The notes: generated from the letters alone by a model not told the origin. Shown: positions 42,454 to 53,804, counted from the first letter of the stretch. The stretch is DNA of 64,000 nucleotides from Mayamaea pseudoterrestris (GCA_027923505.1 BROI01000002.1:310001-374000); one strand, 5' to 3'. Made by a program: numbers and translations.

Positions 42454-43860
42454 ATGGCGCCAAACAAGAAGACCACCATTGAAAGGTCAAAAGGCATCGA
42501 GTCTGCGCTGCCGATATCGAGTACTCTGGCACTGCAGTCGGCGCTCGCTGCTTTAACGCCGTCAACCCATCAGCCACCACTATTCTCCAGCCTTGAACTG
42601 CTGCACCTCGAGCAGCTCTTGCAGGCTCGAGCAACGATGCGAGCGCAGCAAGAAATGCAGCAGCAGCAAATCTATTTGAATCCAATGGAATGGATGCTTC
42701 GGCGGCAGCAGCAGCAGCAGCAGCAGCTGTTACTGCAGGCAATGCAGCTACAGTCAAGCTTGCCGCTTGTTCCAACCTTTGCTACTACCTATCCCTTGGC
42801 GCCATCATTCCAGCCTGCAGCCATGCCTCTCTCCATGCTATACCAGCAGCAGCAACAAGCGTATACCACTGCTCAATATACCAATCACGCGCTGCAACTA
42901 CAACAGCTACTGCTACAGCAGCAGGCAATGCAGCAGTCGCAGCCTTTAACGGCTCATGCATCCATTCACGCCAGTCCGTCTCCAGCAAACCATGCAGTCA
43001 TGCTGGCTCGCCGCCAGGATCAACTCAACGATACATGCTTGCCTTCAAAATCTGGTTTTGTCAAGAAGTCATTTGTTGGTAGCGGCGCAACGCCAAGCAT
43101 AGAACGCTTATTGACTTCAGCTTCAGCGCGAATACGTCAAGCGAAAGCAACCAAACGTTCCACTAGCTCGTCATTGTCTGCTAGCAAGCCACAACCTACT
43201 ATTCCATCCAACAGGAGTTCAGTCACTAAATCCGCTATTACTAACAGCAAACCATCCGCTGCGTTGACCAGCAACTTTCGCAACAGAAGAACTCGCAAGC
43301 GTCGCATGATTCAAACCTTTCCCATCAAGCTGCACAAGATGATTTGCGCCGCCGCACAAGACGATCGCTTGCAACACTTGCTCGCCTACACAAACGACGG
43401 CACTGCCTTTAGCATGACACATGATACGTACGAAATGGAGGAGCAATTGTTTCACAAGTTTTTTGTGAGTCAATGTAGATCTGGTGAATGTGCAGTGGGT
43501 CGGCAACGTTTGACAGTCTCCTCACTCAAAGTTCTCCTTTTCGTTCTTCCTCTTCAACAGCGACACAAAAACTTTGCCTCCTTTCGGCGTCAGCTCTGCA
43601 TTTACGGATTCATAAAGGTTTCAAAAAGTAAGCAGTAGCTCCGTTGTTGCATGCAAGGACCGCCGCATGAACTCCGCCTCACCTCTGTCTATTTAGTCAA
43701 GAACAAGGTAGCGTACGCTCATCCCCTCTTTTTGCGAGACCAGCCGGAGCTTGCCAAGCAAATGGTGCGAGAACCGATCGTGGAGCAGCAGCAGCAGGTG
43801 CCGATTGCTAATGGCGAAAACTCTTCAGCGACAAGTCTTGCTTCCTCCGAAACCTCATGA
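42454..43860 (+). CDS. Heat shock factor-type transcription factor, copy 1
   Basis: Exons 42454-43464, 43561-43627 and 43697-43860 join in phase to 413 residues (introns 96 and 69 bp). The N-terminal two thirds is Gln/Ala/Leu-rich with a CAG-encoded run of seven Gln, a likely activation region. The HSF-type DNA-binding domain begins near residue 284: FPIKLHKMI, then GTAFSMTHDTYEMEEQLFHKFF, the exon join to RHKNFASFRRQLCIYGFIKVSK, and the second join to KNKVAYAHPLFLRDQPELA. The domain is C-terminal and I see no HR-A/B heptad repeat after it, unlike animal, yeast and plant HSFs. HSF genes are expanded in diatoms. It should bind DNA in the nucleus. Confidence 0.88.
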
Positions 43861-44452
43861 TGCTACTGCTGCTTCGTCTCTACAAGGGAGAACGCATCCG
43901 AAACAACTGAATGCTACTCTGCTGCTAGTGACATGATGCATGTCGTATCTTGTGCAGGTAGTGAAGCGGTACATATGTATGTATGAAGACGCCCAACGTG
44001 ACGACGGATAGCAAGCTGCACTGCACAGGCAACAGCTGTCGCTCGCAGCGAATTTCGATTGGTTCCAGCAAACGCATCGCTCGCACTGCAACGAGGAGAG
44101 TGACGGTCCGACAACCTAGCTATGGTTGCAAACCCAGCTTTCGTTTTGCTTTGGCAGATTTTGAGTGTAACGTATATGCGGTACAAGTACAGCCAAATAT
44201 CTAACACACAATGCTTGTCTCGCCGTGGCTCGTAAAGAGATTAAGACATTTTTGACGCAATTGCGGCTAGTACATGGAATTTTGATGATGCATTTCGACC
44301 TTTCCGGCGAAGATGCCGAGGTTTTTGAATCCACGGTTACATGAACGGACTGAACGTGGAAACCCTTACGCCGTCGTGTTTCGCGGCGTCATAAAACGCT
44401 GTTGCAACAAAAAAAAATTTACAGCGCTTGTATATATCATCTCGCCTTCACC
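43861..44452. other. Intergenic region, right part of duplication copy 1
   Basis: The left portion, to at least 44126, is homologous to the last 250 bp of the window. The remainder precedes the LRR-like gene. No exon was seen. Confidence 0.5.
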
Positions 44453-46381
44453 ATGGAGCACGACGACATTGACGCCGACGACATTATTGACCGCAACGAC
44501 TATTTTGATCCTCCCAATGCTCCCAACGAACACGCAGGAAGCGATGAGGAGACGCTAGACGACGACGAAGAAGAAGACGACGACGAAGAAGAAGACGACG
44601 ACGACGGCGATGACGACGGCGACAACCCCAGCGTGGACGTTGAAAACTGGGATGACATTCTCCATACCCTGTACCGGGTTCATTTGAAGCCTGAAATCAT
44701 TAGCAAAATCTCTGGCGAAGCTGATGATGCGAGTGACGACGCTGATGGTTATCATAACGACGACGATGATGATGACGACGACGAAGACGACGACGACGAT
44801 GATGATTATGTCAGGAACGAATTTGGGCCTGGAGCTGGCAATCACCTGGATTTGGACGCATTCGGTTTGCTTCCTCTCATTTGCCTTCCACAAGCACGAC
44901 AAGAGCTGATATCCGCCATTGAAGCGAAAGGGATCCGCACGATAGAAAAGATTACTATATGTTTTTATAATGACGAGTTTCGCGACCACGACGAAAGCAT
45001 TTTGAATGGATGTGTCGAGTGCTTCGAGGAGTGTGGACGTGTCTTTGCCTGTTGTAAAAAATTGCGGAAGATTGAATTTTATATCGATTTCGATTCGGTG
45101 GATATGGATGCATTTTATTCGAGAATGATTGCCCATGTTCAACATGTCAAGCAGGTAGCACTTACCATAAGGAACTCTGCTGCAGTAGGCTACGTCCCAA
45201 CAACCTTTTTGCAAACTGTCAGGTCGCTGCCTTGCCTTGAAAAGTTTGTGCTTGGCGAAGCAAATACCCCATCAATTCTAGCTTGTCTATCAAGCTTGGA
45301 AGCTGTGCCGACATTAAAAGCATTCACTTGGGGCATTGAAATATTGGAATATGCGGACTTGAAAGTCATAACCGTCGAGGAGGCTATGGCAGTGTCCCGT
45401 CTACTTGCTTTGAACAAGTTCGACAAGTTTGAGTTGAGATGTTTAAAGCTCACCGATCCTGTGGCGTCGCAGATTATTTGCGGGTCTATCTGTGCTGCTG
45501 ATCGTCTGAAGCAGCTTGATTTTGTCAATCTTGTCCTTGGGTCGACCATGGACGATTTTTTCGGAATAGTCGGGCAGCATCTACCCAGAATGAAGAATTT
45601 GGAGGCCATCCGCTTTGGCGGCTATGGCGGCTTGGGCGAGGAAGAAGACAGCACGAATGAAGTCAGCTCGCAATGCCAGCTTCACATCCTGCACGGGGCA
45701 GCACGAGCACCTAGACTTTACAAGTTGATACTCCCAAACTGCATTTGGAAGCCTCGGGTAGTGGCGGCACTTGCGTCTTACCTCTTAGCCGACTCACCCT
45801 TGCGCACTCTTGAAATCCGCGCACTACATTCTCATGATCCGTCTACCGCTTTTCAAAACTTGAATACTTCCCTGGAACATTGTAACCTTGAGCGACTCAG
45901 CTGCTTGTTGACTGACGAAGCAGACATATTAATGGTCGCGCGAGCAGTCGGAAGAAATCATTCAATTCACGCCCTTCATTTCCTGGGATCGCGCATCTCG
46001 TTCGAAACTACGAGTCAAGTCTGTCATGCAATGCGGCAAAATCAAACGCTTCAATACCTTTGTTGTTGTTCTGAATGGGACCCAGAAGAAATCGAACCGA
46101 ATCCTGAAGCATACCAGCGCATAGTCGATGCGCTTGCCACGAATATGGCTTTGAAATCAATCAACCTCGAGCCGTATCAGCATGCCTTTGGCATACATTT
46201 GGATTCGTTAATCCAAACGTATACCCGTTTGAACGTACGAGGCCGACGTTATGGTACGGCGGTAGACGACCCTGCTTTTTTCAAAGCAGCGATTAAGTTT
46301 CTGGAGAAAATCAACGACAGCCTCGACTGTCTCTACATCCATCTGCATGAAATTCCCATGCTGTTCAACCGTTGTAACTGA
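44453..46381 (+). CDS. Acidic-tailed LRR / RNI-like protein
   Basis: From the ATG at 44453 (CACCATGG context) the product has 642 residues without introns. The first 125 residues are dominated by Asp and Glu runs from GAC/GAA microsatellite-like DNA. From about residue 150 the protein has leucine-rich repeats of the ribonuclease-inhibitor type, for example LPCLEKFVLGEANTPSILACL, MKNLEAIRFGG and HSIHALHFLGSRISFETTSQ. No kinase, NB or F-box domain is evident. Such proteins are abundant in diatoms and act as binding scaffolds; the partner is unknown. It lies just outside the duplicated block. Confidence 0.75.
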   Translation: MEHDDIDADDIIDRNDYFDPPNAPNEHAGSDEETLDDDEEEDDDEEEDDDDGDDDGDNPSVDVENWDDILHTLYRVHLKPEIISKISGEADDASDDADGYHNDDDDDDDDEDDDDDDDYVRNEFGPGAGNHLDLDAFGLLPLICLPQARQELISAIEAKGIRTIEKITICFYNDEFRDHDESILNGCVECFEECGRVFACCKKLRKIEFYIDFDSVDMDAFYSRMIAHVQHVKQVALTIRNSAAVGYVPTTFLQTVRSLPCLEKFVLGEANTPSILACLSSLEAVPTLKAFTWGIEILEYADLKVITVEEAMAVSRLLALNKFDKFELRCLKLTDPVASQIICGSICAADRLKQLDFVNLVLGSTMDDFFGIVGQHLPRMKNLEAIRFGGYGGLGEEEDSTNEVSSQCQLHILHGAARAPRLYKLILPNCIWKPRVVAALASYLLADSPLRTLEIRALHSHDPSTAFQNLNTSLEHCNLERLSCLLTDEADILMVARAVGRNHSIHALHFLGSRISFETTSQVCHAMRQNQTLQYLCCCSEWDPEEIEPNPEAYQRIVDALATNMALKSINLEPYQHAFGIHLDSLIQTYTRLNVRGRRYGTAVDDPAFFKAAIKFLEKINDSLDCLYIHLHEIPMLFNRCN

Positions 46382-46654
46382 TAATCACAGCTCGAATTGT
46401 CGTATGTATGTTGTGCAGGTGCAAGTGTGCAGCCTTGAAACCGTAGTCGGTTGTAAAGAGACGCCGGTTTTGTATAACCTTACAATTCACTTTGGAAGGA
46501 CGCGCTTGATGCGGTTCCTTTTTTCTAAACAAAGTTAATAAGTGGCAATAGTTTATTTCTTTAAGCTGTCTTGCAATACTTTTAAGGCATAGAATCGAGA
46601 CCGTAAATGTGGGCGGCCAGCAGCTTGCCCAAACAAGCATCCCAAAACTGTCGC

Positions 46655-48241
46655 TTAGAACACGGCTTCAAACGACAGCGACACTGGTTGCGGTCGCGGC
46701 GCCCGCCTTCTCCTCAATCGTTGTTGTTGTTCTTGCTTACTTGCCACACCGTCGTGTTCCCGTCCAGCTTGCTCCGGCTCTACAAAACCCTGCACCAGCA
46801 AGCGACAGGTCGAGTTCGACCACTGAACGAGAACGACGGGTCGAACCTTCTTGTCCGACACACTTGCAAGCGAGCAAGATGACGATTCACGAGGCGACCG
46901 CAAGTTCCAAGCGTCATTGCCAGTTCCGTATTCAATCGTTGCCTTCCACGTCTTGGGTGGACATCCACCGCCACTTTTCGACGCGCCACTGGCAGCTTCC
47001 GCAGTGCCACTGCCACTTGAATCCATCTGCTGCTGCCGCCGCGCCACCACGGACCCCAGCGTGCGCGCTATCCGGTGCATGACGGTCAGGTAGAGCTGCA
47101 GTCCGTGCTGCGCCTCCTGAGGAACGGCCATGGTGCGCGTCGACGTCGTCATGGTCTTACCGCACCCCGGCTTTCGCCGTCGCACCTGCATCCAGTCAAT
47201 GTGGTGAATGTAACTTGCGTCGTTGTTGTTTAATAAAGACTGTGGTGTCATCATGTTGCTCAGTAGCTGAATGCTGCACTGCGCTTGCTGCGGACTCGTC
47301 TTGCTGCTGTGACTGTTTCCTCGTGCTAGACCACCATCATTATCATCACTCTGCTGCATTCGCAGCAAACTACTTGCCACGATTAAATGATGCTGCAGCA
47401 ACTGATGCGGCACGCCATGTCCTTCCAGTACATACGCCTGCGGCGACACTGCCACGTTAGCTTGTCGCTGCACCAGCTTTTTCAGCAACGTGTAAACGGC
47501 CTTTTTGCCACGCAGCAGTCGCTTGGAGGCTTCCGTTCCCGACTTTGTTGTGGCGGCAGTGGCCGACGTTACGCAGTAGGAGCGAGTGTCCAGTAGCGCC
47601 GAAACGTGCAGCGTCGGTAGGTTAGTAATGAAAGGTAACAATGATGGACGAGTAAGAGGTTGTTGTTGATCATCAAGACTTGATAATGATAATGATGAAG
47701 ATGATGATTGACTCTTGACAACATGCTGATGATGACAACTCAAGGAAAGAATGGTTTGCTGGTTGCAATCGGTAATCTTTTCAATCGGAGCGCGCTGCAC
47801 GAATTCACCAAAGTTTGGCATGGATGCATTGGGTGCTGCACCGTGCGATGGCGCCTTGCTATCAATATTCAAACTGCTTTTGGCGTTTCGTCGCACCTTG
47901 ACTCGTCGGGGATGCTCGGAATGCACAACACTCGTCGTTTTGACTGCATCATCCTCCTGTTTGCCTCTTGATTTACTCACAATCTTGCTGCTGCTCAATG
48001 CAGAATCATGACTCGCAGTATTATTGTTATTATGAGTTGCATTTGCAATTGCAGTAGTAGCCGTTGATGATGCTGCTGCTGCTGCTGCTGCTGCATTCTT
48101 TTTGCGAAAATGATTGCTGCTGCTGTAGCGCTGCAGTGTCTTTGACGCACCAGAACTGCATGGCAACGACTGCAGACACGAGACGGCTGGTAGTGCAGCA
48201 TGGCGCAGGCGCAATAAACTTGTGCGAGACGTTGCAAGCAT
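46655..48241 (-). CDS. Probable mitochondrial protein of unknown function
   Basis: The ATG at 48241 gives 528 residues without introns. The N-terminus (MLATSRTSLLRLRHAALPAV) is rich in Arg, Ser and Leu without acids, a good mitochondrial presequence. A poly-Ala/Asn region follows. Short stretches with globular character (LLRGKKAVYTLLKKLVQRQ; YIHHIDWMQVRRRKPGCGK; AQHGLQLYLTVMHRIARTL) are separated by Ser/Gln-rich linkers. No family was recognised. It is divergent from the next gene, also a likely mitochondrial protein. Confidence 0.6.
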   Translation of the reverse strand: MLATSRTSLLRLRHAALPAVSCLQSLPCSSGASKTLQRYSSSNHFRKKNAAAAAAAASSTATTAIANATHNNNNTASHDSALSSSKIVSKSRGKQEDDAVKTTSVVHSEHPRRVKVRRNAKSSLNIDSKAPSHGAAPNASMPNFGEFVQRAPIEKITDCNQQTILSLSCHHQHVVKSQSSSSSLSLSSLDDQQQPLTRPSLLPFITNLPTLHVSALLDTRSYCVTSATAATTKSGTEASKRLLRGKKAVYTLLKKLVQRQANVAVSPQAYVLEGHGVPHQLLQHHLIVASSLLRMQQSDDNDGGLARGNSHSSKTSPQQAQCSIQLLSNMMTPQSLLNNNDASYIHHIDWMQVRRRKPGCGKTMTTSTRTMAVPQEAQHGLQLYLTVMHRIARTLGSVVARRQQQMDSSGSGTAEAASGASKSGGGCPPKTWKATIEYGTGNDAWNLRSPRESSSCSLASVSDKKVRPVVLVQWSNSTCRLLVQGFVEPEQAGREHDGVASKQEQQQRLRRRRAPRPQPVSLSFEAVF

Positions 48242-48678
48242 ATCAATGGAGTGCAATTGAAGGGAACTGGATGTATTGAATGAAGCGAAACGCAGCAAGC
48301 AGCAACGAGAAGGGTGTCAGAACCTTGTTAGCTACCGTAGTAAAGCCACCAAATATAGTCTTGGCTCAAAGACAAGTCGAATGGACAGCGAGAATACTCT
48401 CAAGGCGAAGGAAGAAACGAGCGAGCAAAAGGTGCGTGCTGCCATGGTGGATGCCATCACAGTCGCGTGTTCGTGCCGGAAGCGAGAAATGTCGCTCCGC
48501 CACTATGGAAACTCCCAGACGGCACTGAAAAGACATCGAAAATCGCGATCGGTCGCGACATGCGAATCGTCCATTGCCTTCCATCTCAAAAAGAGCCGGC
48601 TCGTTCTGGATCATTTCCACTCGAACAAGCAAGCGAGTAGACGATATTTGACATTTACGACAACATAATAATTGAGCA
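48242..48678. promoter_or_regulatory. Divergent intergenic region between two probable mitochondrial-protein genes
   Basis: Open frames in this 437-bp gap have no protein-like features. It must contain both promoters. Confidence 0.4.
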
Positions 48679-49254
48679 ATGACTTTCTCAAACTCCATTT
48701 CCAAAGCATCGCGTGCTTTGGCTGCTCGATCAATGTTGATGAAGCGAAACCCCTTCATCGCGGTGAGTGCTCCTGCCGTCTTTCTAATTTGAATCGATTC
48801 AATTTACTGCATTAATACGATCGTGTAATTGGATGTTTTGATTTCTTGGAATGAATGCTGCTGCTCGAATTTCACTTCATTACGAAGCAATGAATGAATG
48901 AAAGGCCTTATGCTTCTCCTTCTCCTTTGTACTCACAAATCATTTTGCCATTCACAGCAGCCGCCACAAACAGCACTCTACTATCAGCAGAAGCGTTCGT
49001 TCGTCGCATCCGGCGTGGCCGCGCCCCGACCCGCCAAGGTACCCGGTCCCGAAACGGCCACGTCCAATCCTCCGGCGCCCGGTGGAGGCACATCCATGAT
49101 GGAGCGACTGGGAAGCTTTTTGGTGGGCGCCGGCTTGGCCGGATTGCTGTCGCAATACTATCTATACCAGGAGCTGCTGACGAGCAACGCGCGCATGATT
49201 GAGCGGCAGCATGATTTGGAGAAGCGTATCAAGATGTTGGAAGGAAGCAAGTAA
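48679..49254 (+). CDS. Small probable mitochondrial inner-membrane protein
   Basis: Exons 48679-48762 and 48958-49254 join in phase to 126 residues. The first exon encodes MTFSNSISKASRALAARSML, a typical mitochondrial presequence, which the long second exon alone would lack. A membrane helix follows (LGSFLVGAGLAGLLSQYYLY) and then a short coiled coil (NARMIERQHDLEKRIKMLEG). The acceptor is CAGCAG, so a one-residue (Gln) variant by tandem acceptor use is possible. Function is unknown; size and layout resemble small respiratory-complex or cristae-organising subunits, but this is only a resemblance. Confidence 0.72.
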
Positions 49255-49463
49255 TAAGAGAGAAACGAGATACGGGGCATAGACAGGACATGGAATATAG
49301 CTTAATGAATGAAACTACTTTATGCGAATTTTATTTACAATTGATTATAATTTACTTGCGTAATTTTTTTTGCGCTTGCACCGTCATGTACCTTCATTTA
49401 ACCTACCGGTACGCCTTCCGTCCTGCCCATTATTCATGCAACTACTGGTACGTCCAGTTGTGC

Positions 49464-52085
49464 TTACTCTCGCTTGACTTGCCGCAGCACCTCCGCCTTG
49501 CGACACAGCACTTCCACCGCCGCCACAATCTGCGGCACCGTTTCCGTCGGCCGCTCCGTCCAGTCGCCGTGGCCGTCGCCGCGAAACAAGACGCTGTGGC
49601 ATGGAGCGTCTTGCGTCAAGAATGATTGATTTAGTTGCGCAAAGTCAGTGACTGGAACATTGTTGCGGCGAAAGTATGATTCGACTTGCGCTGCTGGTAC
49701 GAGTGTGTCTCGCTCACTCAAAAAGACACTGCATGGAACATCAATTTGATCGAGAAACAAGGATATCCATGCCCACGGAAAGCTTCGCTGGACGGTCCAA
49801 TTAACAATGGCGTCGGCTCGAACAAAGTAGGCCAACTGTCCCAGGTCGGGTGGCAAGTATACAAAGGCCTTGGTCAATCGAGGTTGATGTAGACAAAAGC
49901 AAATGGGGTCGAGGAACAGGACGGCCGACACGGCGTGCGAGGCAAACTTGATCATGTAGGACAACCACGACGTGCCATACGAGTGACCAACCCATGTGCC
50001 GCTCATGTATCCGTGCGTCGCCAGCATGGCATTCATGGTTGATGCCACCGTTGCTGGAGACAAGACTGCATCTGGTGATTGCAGTGGACGAAAGGCCGAC
50101 ACGTAGGGAATCTCGGGAAGAAGAACGGGTCGTCCCGTTGCCAGCAGAGCGTCAATCAAGGGTACGTAGGCAATGAGACCGACGCCAATGCCGTGAACAA
50201 AGACGATTGGAATGTCGGAAGCGTCTGCGTCATGATTGTCGTAAGAAGCGCCAGAGACTACTTCGTCACCCAGCGCCCTTTTACCAGGATGTACGTAGTA
50301 GCTGACTGGACCAATGGATCGTCGCTCAAACCCTCGTCGATGCAGCATGATTCGCAACGGAACCTCCGTCGCTACATTTAACGTGACACAGAACCATAGC
50401 GGATACGTGACAATCCCCAGCAACGGATCTGACGAGTACTTGGCGAACCGCCGCGGCTCGCGGTGCTGCAGAAACGGCAAGTTTTTGCGAGCATACCCCG
50501 TCGCTTGCTCAAACGCCGCTTGCGCCTTTTGCTCCAGCAGCTCCAGCGAATCGTTGCATTCCGTAATGCGCCGCATCATCATGGACATTTGTCGGGCTGG
50601 AACAGCCGACGACATTTCGCGCATGCGCTTGAGCATAATCTTGTAGCCCTTTAGTTGCTGCGTCAGTCGTTGACGCTGCTTGGAAAAGAGCCGGGCCTGC
50701 TCGAGTCGATCGCGCATGCTGGCCTTGATGGTGACCACCGAGTTCCAAGCGTCAAAGAGTTGCGCGCGCGTGGCATGGCTCATGGCAGTCAGTTGCTTGT
50801 CAATGCTGGAACCAGGCGTCACAACTGTTTCGTACACTTGGTTAGCTGTGGCAATGGCTGTTTCCTCGGCTCCAACAATGGTTTGTTTCGCTTCCGCCAT
50901 GACTGTTTTCATTTTTGCGGCAGGGTCAAAGTCGGAAACCATTTCCTTCAAGTCTTGAATGGGATGAAACTCAGGCGCCAGGCTCATCATTTGATCATAG
51001 CGCGTCTTGTAAGCTTCGTAAAAGTCGGAAAAGAAGCTTGGCTCCTGCACATCACCAGCGTGCGCGAATCGAAACACTAGCATGTAGGAAGCGAAAGGGA
51101 TAGCGTGAGGCGCGACATTTGAGTGACGCCGACGAAAATTACGACGACTGCTCGCTCATGTTCCTGGCCATTCCTTTCACTTACTCTTCTTTGGCTTTGG
51201 AAGGTTTCGTCTCCACTCTGGCTCTTCCACTGGCAGCCTTCCAATCTCAACTGCATCTCCATTTATTTCAGTTTCCTCACTGGCATGCTCACTATCATGT
51301 TCGTCGTCATCACCATCCAGCGCTTCACCATGCAAGTACAGACTCAATCGATATTCCGCTTCCGCCAAGAACGTTTCCAATTGATCCAACTCCTCCGACG
51401 TTAAATGCTCCTGATGCCTTCCTTCAAACATGCTCCACGCAATAAAGTCTCGTATATCATAGTTACTAATTTCTTCGAGTTGGGAGTCAAAGAACCACCC
51501 GCACAGAAACGACACTGGATCATTCGACACTTCCTCCATCATGCGCTTCCACAAAAGCGCCCGGTCCGATAGTTCCATGAGTGGCGCCGCCGAAAGGCAG
51601 GCTTCCAGCGGATCCTTGCGCTGCAACCACACCAAATGAATCTTCATGCACACGTACCAAATGGCTTCCAGCCAGCACCAAATTTCAATGGCGACGCGCA
51701 GTGTGCCTTTTGTACTCACTGCATCATTGTCTAGTCGCAGTATCATATTGACAATAGGCCCAACGTTTCGTTGCATCCACGAGTCGCGCAGCGCCTCCAG
51801 CTGCGTTGTATGGCGGAGTAGCACGAGAAAAATGTACGCGTAGCAACCCGGCACCACCAAGTGCACCATGAACCAAATCAAGGCCCAGCCACTGGCGAAT
51901 CCAACGTAGTCGTCCGGCGTGGGCATGATAATCGGAGACTGAAAGACGCGGCGCGAAACGTAGCGGCGTAGTGGAGTCAATGGGCGATGATGATTGTTAT
52001 TGTTTAGTGTATTGCTGCTTGCTGGTGATGAATGGGCGGTGTTTTGGCTTGACATTGCTGTCATTACTCCGGCTTGGGGAGGCAT
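49464..52085 (-). CDS. Membrane-associated alpha/beta hydrolase, two exons
   Basis: Exons 52085-51185 and 51076-49464 join in phase (intron 108 bp, GTAAGT donor, CTAG acceptor) to 837 residues. Taken separately they would be two adjacent proteins, but the join is clean and the combination matches long fungal-type hydrolases. The N-terminal exon has two hydrophobic segments (GWALIWFMVHLVVPGCYAYI; EIWCWLEAIWYVCMKIHLVW) and a conserved helical part (FLCGWFFDSQLEEISNYDIRDFIAWSMF). The second exon has a helical linker and then the hydrolase: FVHGIGVGLIAYVP (oxyanion region), nucleophile GHSYG, acid in SERDTLVP and His in GDGHGDW. It is probably a lipid or ester hydrolase on a membrane. Confidence 0.8.
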
Positions 52086-52499
52086 GACTCTCTCTATATT
52101 TTTATTCTGTTTGTCTTAGTCTTTTTCAATGTTCTCTGACCTCGTTTAACTTTGATAATTGTCGATGCTTGCAATTCGTCTTCCAATTGAATCGGAAAGC
52201 CAATCCCAGATGAGAATGATGAACAATCCCAGACGACTCGACTCGTCGCTCGCTTTAACGTGTATTTATGTTATTATACTGTCAAATTAAATATGTTAAA
52301 GCTGTAGGGGTCGTTGGCACTGCCATGTTTGAATCTCCTCTTTGATGTTCCATCGACAACGACATGGCGACGACCACGAAAGCGAGCGTCACTTGTGAAA
52401 ACTACGTCTTTTCAGTGGTGCTTACAATCCTTTCAACGCGCCTGTCTGTCACGTTGCGACATTTCATGCATTGGCTCACATTGCCTCATTCGTTTCACC
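52086..52499. promoter_or_regulatory. Divergent intergenic region, hydrolase / thymidylate kinase
   Basis: Upstream codons of the kinase frame open only at TTG, so this 414-bp gap is taken as non-coding. No element recognised. Confidence 0.4.
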
Positions 52500-53613
52500 A
52501 TGTTCATGGGCCGTACAATCGTCACTCGCCATTGCTACTATTACTATTCGCTACTATTGCTGTCTCGTTTGCTTGGATCGACGAAATCATTCTCCGTCAT
52601 GACTGCCACTGCAACTATCGCTAAAACAAGAGGAGCATTCATTGTGCTGGAAGGAGTCGATCGATGCGGCAAGACGACGCAAGTGGCGCGGCTGGTGGAG
52701 CGATTGACCAAGGAGAGTCAAACTCATAGTGTGGAATCAGCAGCATGTTCACCCGTCGTCGCCATGCGCTTCCCCGATCGAACGACGCCAGTTGGTCGCA
52801 TCATTCACGAGTACTTAACAATGTCAAGCAGCGCCAATAGCGCACTCGACGACCACGCCATTCACTTGCTCTTTTCCTCCAATCGATGGGAAGCTTCCGA
52901 AACAATATTGCAACATTTACAACAAGGAACCACCATTGTGTGCGACCGCTACGTGCATTCCGGTGTCGCCTTTTCGTCGGCCAAAGTGAAAGCAACAAGT
53001 GATGGAAGTAATGATGATGGTACTACATCCGTCACGTCATCATCCGAGACCACCACCACTGAATCATCGCTACTGTCGTTGGAGTGGTGCATGGCGCCCG
53101 ATAAAGGCTTGCCGGCACCCGACTGCGTCATTTTCCTGGATATTTCGCCGGAGCAAGCGGCGGAGCGAGGAGGGTACGTGTAGTGCCGTAGTATAGTGTA
53201 ACATGAATGATCATGGTGATCAAGTAATGCTGGCAGTGAAACGAATGACATGAACTCTAACGCTTTCACATTGACTTTCTTCTTTTCACGTTTCGTTGCG
53301 TTGCACTTGTCTCTCTGCACTGTCTTGGATTAACCACGACAGATACGGAAACGAGCGCTACGAGCAACGTGACATGCAAATGCGCGTTCGGAAACGCTTC
53401 CACGAGCTCCAACACATGGATGCGCCGGCAACAGATAGTGCGACAGACAGTACTAGTAGTAACATTCCTTGGTACACTGTTGCCGCGGCGCAAAGCATGG
53501 ATCAAGTGGAAGAGGAAATTTACAAAGCAGTCCAAACGACTTTATCAGAGGTCCAACAGGGCAAGCCGCTTGGCAAAATGTGGGAACATGGAGCGTACGA
53601 CTTGAATGAATGA
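52500..53613 (+). CDS. Thymidylate kinase (dTMP kinase)
   Basis: Exons 52500-53173 and 53343-53613 join in phase 2 (intron 169 bp) to 314 residues, restoring ERGGYGNERYE. The P-loop is FIVLEGVDRCGKTTQVARLV; the conserved DR motif is IVCDRYVHSGVAFSSAK, and FPDRTTPVGRIIHEYL follows the substrate site. A Ser/Thr-rich low-complexity insert lies between the DR motif and LEWCMAPDKGLPAPDCVIFLD. The enzyme phosphorylates dTMP to dTDP for DNA synthesis. An N-terminal extension of 33 residues before MTATATIAKT may be an organelle presequence; starting at 52599 would give a 281-residue cytosolic form, so two isoforms are possible. Confidence 0.9.
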
Positions 53614-53804
53614 ACGAATGAACGAATTGCTTTTGAGAATATCTTGATTGACTGCGCATCTCGTGAGAATACTCGAAATGGCGCACATGCCTTTGGAAGT
53701 GGCTTGTCAAATTAATTACATGGGATCCCACCTTGTCGCCCTCATCACGCTAAAACATTGTTTTGTCATTTTGCTACTTGACTCATTTCTGTTTGCCTTG
53801 TATG

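Larger units (their letters stand above)
37592..44126 (+). repeat. Segmental duplication, copy 1
   Basis: Block from codon 849 of the helicase through the rhodanese-methyltransferase gene and the HSF gene to its 3' flank. It aligns in the same order and orientation with 58337-63995. The right limit is set by the window end in copy 2, so the homology may run further than 44126. Copy 1 is longer mainly because of a LINE-like insertion at 39512-40667. Confidence 0.95.
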
